A DNA stretch of 8,304 bases, taken from an uncultured Kiritimatiellota bacterium. Its GTDB lineage: Bacteria; Verrucomicrobiota; Kiritimatiellia; RFP12; UBA1067. A program made the position numbers and the translations under genes. Location of the stretch: NCBI GenBank assembly GCA_934635385.1, contig CAKTZI010000084.1, forward strand, positions 1 to 8,304, in the 5' to 3' direction. Positions 5,281-8,304 of the stretch are shown one piece after another. The notes under the pieces were generated by a model that saw nothing but the letters and a program-made list of their open reading frames with translations, ran no database searches and was not told where the DNA came from. The first letter of the stretch is position 1. Every line of letters starts with the position of its first letter.

Positions 5281-8070
5281 ATGATGAGAATCTTCTGCGG
5301 AAAAGGCGGTGGCGCGCGCCTGTCGCTTGCGGCAGGGCTGCTGCTCGCGTCCGCCCCGGCGGCGCGCGCGTCGGAGGCGCGGCCCGCCTACGGGGCGGTG
5401 CTGCGCGTACCGTATGCGGGGGTCGAGTTCCGTCCGCGCGCCTACGTCGTGCGCGGTGGCACATGGGAGGTGCGCGAGGCGGCGGACGGTCTCAAGCCGG
5501 ACAGGGACGGCAACCGGAAATGCTTCATTCCGCTGCGGGCGGGGGCCAAGGGCGACGTGGACGGAACCTGTTCGTTTCGCGACGCGGACGGCGCCGTGCG
5601 GGCCGCATGGGCGCTGACGCCGCAGGAGAAGGCGGCGTGCGCCACGCTGGAGCTGCGCGGCACATTGTCGCTCGAAGACTACGCGGGCGGCGCGCTCGTC
5701 GCGGACGGCGCGCGGGTCGAGATCCCCGTCGTGAACCCGAAGTCGCGCTGCTTCGACCGCGCCGTGCGCCGCCTGACGCTCATGGACGTGCGCGGACAGG
5801 AGCGGATGACCGTCGACTTCGGCGCGCCGCGTCCCGTCGGCGTGGAGATGTCCGGCGACCCGAAGATCGGCGGCAAGCTGATCCTCTGCGTGCTGCTGTC
5901 GGATCGACCCGCGCCGGGCGTGACGGCGGCGGCCGTCCTAGCGATTTCCGTGCCGGGCGGCCTCACGGTCGGGCCGGACGGCAACTACGTCATCTCCGGC
6001 GGAAAGGACTGGGTGCCGTTCACGCCCGCGAAGACGATTGTCGCCGGCTCGCCGCTCGACCTCTCGGCGATGCGTCCGACGGGCGCGCCCGCCGGGAAGT
6101 GGGGGCGGATCGTCGCGAACGGGGACGACTTCGCGTTCGAGGGGCGTCCGGACGTGCCGGCGCGCTTCTACGGCGTCAACCTCTGCACGCGCGCGCTCTG
6201 TCCGCAGGACAAGCCCGAAGCGGACGCGCTCGCCGCGCGTCTCGCGCGCATGGGCTACAACGCCGTGCGCATCCACCACCAGGAATGGGAGCTGCTGGAG
6301 CGCGCGCCGGACGGCGTGACGCCCGATCCCGTGAAGATGGCGCGCTTCGACGCGCTTGTCGCGGCGTGCGTCGCGAACGGCCTCTACCTGACGACCGACC
6401 TCTTCTGCTCGCGCAACTGGAACATCACGTGGCGGAGCGTCGGCTTCGACCGCGACGGGACGATCGGGATGGGGGACTTCAAGGCGCTCGTGCAGGTTCA
6501 CGAAGGCGTCTACTCCAACTACCTCGCCTTCGCGCGGAACTTCCTCACGCACAGGAACGTCTACACGGGGCGGTCGCTCGCGGAGGAGCCGGCGCTCGGC
6601 TGGATCTCGCTCGTGAACGAGGGCTGTCTCGGCTCCAACACCGCGCGTCTCGAAAAATTCGCGGCGTGGCGGACGATGTGGGCGAAGTGGCTGGCCGCCA
6701 AGAGGGAGAGGGCACCCGCCGACTACGCGGACATCCCGGAGAAGTTCCCGGAGAACGTCATGGCGCCGACGCGGCACGCGACGGCCTTCAAGCTGTTCCT
6801 CTCGGACGTCGAGCGGCGCTTCGCGCGGCGGACGCGGCAGTTCCTGCGGGAGGAGCTGGGGTGCAAGGCGCTTCTCTGCGACATGAACGGCGTGTTTCAT
6901 CCGATGCACACGCGGCTCGCGCGCGTGAAGCCCTACGACTATGTGGACGGGCATTTCTACCAGGACCATCCGAACTTCCTCGGGCAGGACTGGAAGCCGC
7001 CGTCCACGGCGGGGACGGGAAACCCCGTGCAGAACGCGATGGGCGCGATCTTCCCGTCGTTCGCCAGGGAGTGGGGCAAGCCGTTCACGATCACGGAGTG
7101 GAACTACTGCGCGCCGAATCCGTATCGCGCGGGGCAGGGGCTGTTCGTCGGCGCGGCGGCCGCGTTCCAGGGCTGGGGCGGACTGTGGCACTTCGACTTC
7201 GCGGGCGACCGCACGCAGTACGCCGACCCCGGCTCGGTGCCGCTCGGTGCGTTCGTCATGGCGGGCGACCCGGTGATGCGCGCGGCAGACCTGGCCGCCG
7301 TCTGCCTCTACCTGCGCGGCGACCTCCCGGAGGCGCGCGACAAGTTCGCGAGCGTCGTCCCGAAGGACGTCTTCGCGCGGCCGGCGGACGTCGGGCCGTC
7401 CGAGGACACGTGGCATCACCTCAACTGGCTCACGTGGTACGGCAAGGTCGGCACGGTGACGGCGGCGGACGCCCTGCCCGACGGCGTGCGCGAGGTCTTC
7501 CGCTACCCGGACGACTACGCGCACAAGAGCCTGGACGCCGTGCGGCGGCGCGCGCTCGGACTCGGCGCGGGCGAACCGCTGCCGTCCGCGTGCGGCGGGG
7601 CGGTGCGCATCGACGCGGAGAAGGGGACGTTCGTCGTCGAGACGCCGCGCACGTGCGGCGGCCTCGTGCCGGGCGGTGCGTTTGCGGCGGGCCCGTTGCG
7701 CGTGCAGGCGGATGCGCGAGAGCCGACGGCGCTGTGGGTCAGCGCGCTGGACGGCGCGGAGATCGCCGCGTCGCGGCGGCTTCTGCTCGTGCACCTGGTC
7801 GATACCGTCGGCACGGACATCACGTTCACGGACGAGTCGCGGAAGATTCTCTTCGACTGGGGCCAGGCGCCGCAGCTCGTGCGCAGGACGTCGGCGGACG
7901 TCGCGCTGACCGTGCCGGAGGGCGCGTGGAAGGTGTCCGCGCTGTCGGAAGAGGGGCGTGTCCGCTACGCGGTTCCGGCGCGGTACGAAAACGGGGTGCT
8001 GCGCTTCACGGCTTCGACGGCCGGCCGCGACGGCCAGGCGACGTTCCATTATGTGGTGGAAAAACAGTGA
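5281..8070 (+). CDS. Secreted clan GH-A (GH5/cellulase-like) glycoside hydrolase, multidomain
   Basis: A predicted 929-residue exported retaining glycoside hydrolase. The Sec signal has a basic n-region, a hydrophobic core (LSLAAGLLLASAPAA) and a likely ARA|SE cut after residue 30. Residues about 35-285 form an N-terminal beta-rich domain of unknown role. A TIM barrel starts at ARFYGVN (294-300), with MGYNAVRIHHQEWE at 324-337. The acid/base is Glu447 in SLVNEG, and the probable nucleophile is Glu606 in TITEWNY. An aromatic loop (GLWHFDF) follows near 637-643. Residues about 700-929 look like beta-sandwich accessory domains. The acid/base motif is NEG rather than the NEP of the first hydrolase, and the proteins align poorly outside the core, so they are probably different families with different roles. 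Subfamily and substrate are not recognised. It starts 22 bases after the LamG gene, probably in the same transcript. Confidence 0.78.
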   Translation: MMRIFCGKGGGARLSLAAGLLLASAPAARASEARPAYGAVLRVPYAGVEFRPRAYVVRGGTWEVREAADGLKPDRDGNRKCFIPLRAGAKGDVDGTCSFRDADGAVRAAWALTPQEKAACATLELRGTLSLEDYAGGALVADGARVEIPVVNPKSRCFDRAVRRLTLMDVRGQERMTVDFGAPRPVGVEMSGDPKIGGKLILCVLLSDRPAPGVTAAAVLAISVPGGLTVGPDGNYVISGGKDWVPFTPAKTIVAGSPLDLSAMRPTGAPAGKWGRIVANGDDFAFEGRPDVPARFYGVNLCTRALCPQDKPEADALAARLARMGYNAVRIHHQEWELLERAPDGVTPDPVKMARFDALVAACVANGLYLTTDLFCSRNWNITWRSVGFDRDGTIGMGDFKALVQVHEGVYSNYLAFARNFLTHRNVYTGRSLAEEPALGWISLVNEGCLGSNTARLEKFAAWRTMWAKWLAAKRERAPADYADIPEKFPENVMAPTRHATAFKLFLSDVERRFARRTRQFLREELGCKALLCDMNGVFHPMHTRLARVKPYDYVDGHFYQDHPNFLGQDWKPPSTAGTGNPVQNAMGAIFPSFAREWGKPFTITEWNYCAPNPYRAGQGLFVGAAAAFQGWGGLWHFDFAGDRTQYADPGSVPLGAFVMAGDPVMRAADLAAVCLYLRGDLPEARDKFASVVPKDVFARPADVGPSEDTWHHLNWLTWYGKVGTVTAADALPDGVREVFRYPDDYAHKSLDAVRRRALGLGAGEPLPSACGGAVRIDAEKGTFVVETPRTCGGLVPGGAFAAGPLRVQADAREPTALWVSALDGAEIAASRRLLLVHLVDTVGTDITFTDESRKILFDWGQAPQLVRRTSADVALTVPEGAWKVSALSEEGRVRYAVPARYENGVLRFTASTAGRDGQATFHYVVEKQ

Positions 8071-8182
8071 GCCGATTGACAATAAACACAGAGCGGCCTA
8101 CGGCCGGGCGATTGGAGGTGACAGGGAGTTTCGCTTCGCGCATGCCTGTCGGCTTCCTCGCCTCTTCAGGGTGTCTGGGTTT
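8071..8182. other. Non-coding spacer after the last gene, with small inverted repeats
   Basis: No convincing gene is seen. CGGCC-TAC-GGCCG at 8094-8106 is a perfect 5-bp stem with a 3-base loop but lacks a following T-run. GACAGG at 8120-8125 pairs with CCTGTC at 8145-8150 across a 19-base loop, and GAGG 8115-8118 with CCTC 8156-8159 could lengthen the stem past a bulge. These could stabilise the mRNA 3' end. An open frame on the plus strand here has no ribosome binding site and simply runs on from the overlapping third frame. Confidence 0.4.
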
Positions 8183-8293
8183 AACGCGAAGAACGCGAAG
8201 GGGGCGTGACGCAAAGGTACGCAAAGGCCTTTGTTTGATTGCCGTCAACAGCCTTGGCGATCTTTGCGTCAAAGCCTTTGCGAACTTTGCGTT
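8183..8293. repeat. Large imperfect inverted repeat of iterated ACGCAAAGG-like units
   Basis: The left arm carries four related units: AACGCGAAG (8183), AACGCGAAGG (8192), GACGCAAAGG (8208) and TACGCAAAGG (8218). The right arm carries the same units in reverse complement at 8252-8271 and 8275-8293. The outer arms match at about 15 of 19 positions and the inner arms at nearly all positions with one gap. A perfect 12-bp palindrome, CAAAGGCCTTTG, lies at 8222-8233. The RNA could fold into a long hairpin with a loop near 8228-8251. Similar ACGCAAAG-type intergenic repeats occur in several phyla. This one may be a mobile miniature repeat, a 3'-end stabiliser or a bidirectional terminator; no T-run supports a classical terminator. 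Confidence 0.7.
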
Positions 8294-8304
8294 GAAAAAG
8301 ACAT

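Noticed and set aside
5938..8082. 714-codon minus-strand open frame opposite the second hydrolase
   Set aside because: Composition is dominated by Arg, Val, Ala and Glu with no domain signature. It is explained by GC-rich third positions of the plus-strand gene.
8076..8104. TTGACA at 8076-8081 as a -35 promoter element
   Set aside because: The hexamer is perfect, but the position 17 bases downstream reads TACGGC within a GC-rich hairpin, and no gene start follows within the window.
8183..8293. CRISPR array
   Set aside because: The units are short, adjacent and inverted between arms, without regular unique spacers.
8183..8304. Classical intrinsic terminator
   Set aside because: The hairpin is long and imperfect and is followed by GAAAAAGACAT on the plus strand rather than a T-run.

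Overview
The window is very GC-rich, with G or C at most third codon positions. It holds three large plus-strand genes for secreted proteins, packed closely head to tail. Two encode putative clan GH-A (GH5-like) glycoside hydrolases. Between them lies a surface-type protein built of autotransporter-associated beta-strand repeats and two LamG-like jelly-roll domains. This protein style, the high GC and the absence of SusC/SusD genes point to the Planctomycetota-Verrucomicrobiota-Chlamydiota group, most likely Kiritimatiellota or Lentisphaerota. That placement is inference from style, not from a marker gene.

Layout: 1-67 is an AT-rich upstream region with an extended -10 promoter (TGGTATAAT). 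68-193 is a 41-codon frame reading like a twin-arginine signal peptide; it begins where the transcript should begin and runs through an 11-C homopolymer. 213-2321 is the first hydrolase, in a different frame from that signal. 2314-2365 is a perfect A/C-rich direct repeat spanning the first gene's stop and the second gene's leader. 2385-5258 is the beta-repeat/LamG protein. 5281-8070 is the second hydrolase. 8071-8304 has no convincing gene; it holds small hairpins and a large imperfect inverted repeat built from iterated ACGCAAAGG-like units.

The gaps of 63 and 22 bases, the shared strand and the lack of a clear internal promoter suggest one transcript from the promoter near 55. A reasonable reading is a small carbohydrate-degradation operon: two exported hydrolases with canonical acid/base and nucleophile glutamates, plus a long beta-rich adhesin or carbohydrate-binding protein that may hold substrate or cell surfaces. 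The substrate cannot be read from the sequence.

The most unusual points are the homopolymer separating an apparent Tat signal from the hydrolase frame (phase switch, decayed chimera or assembly error), the duplicated A/C-rich leader, and the iterated inverted repeat at the end.
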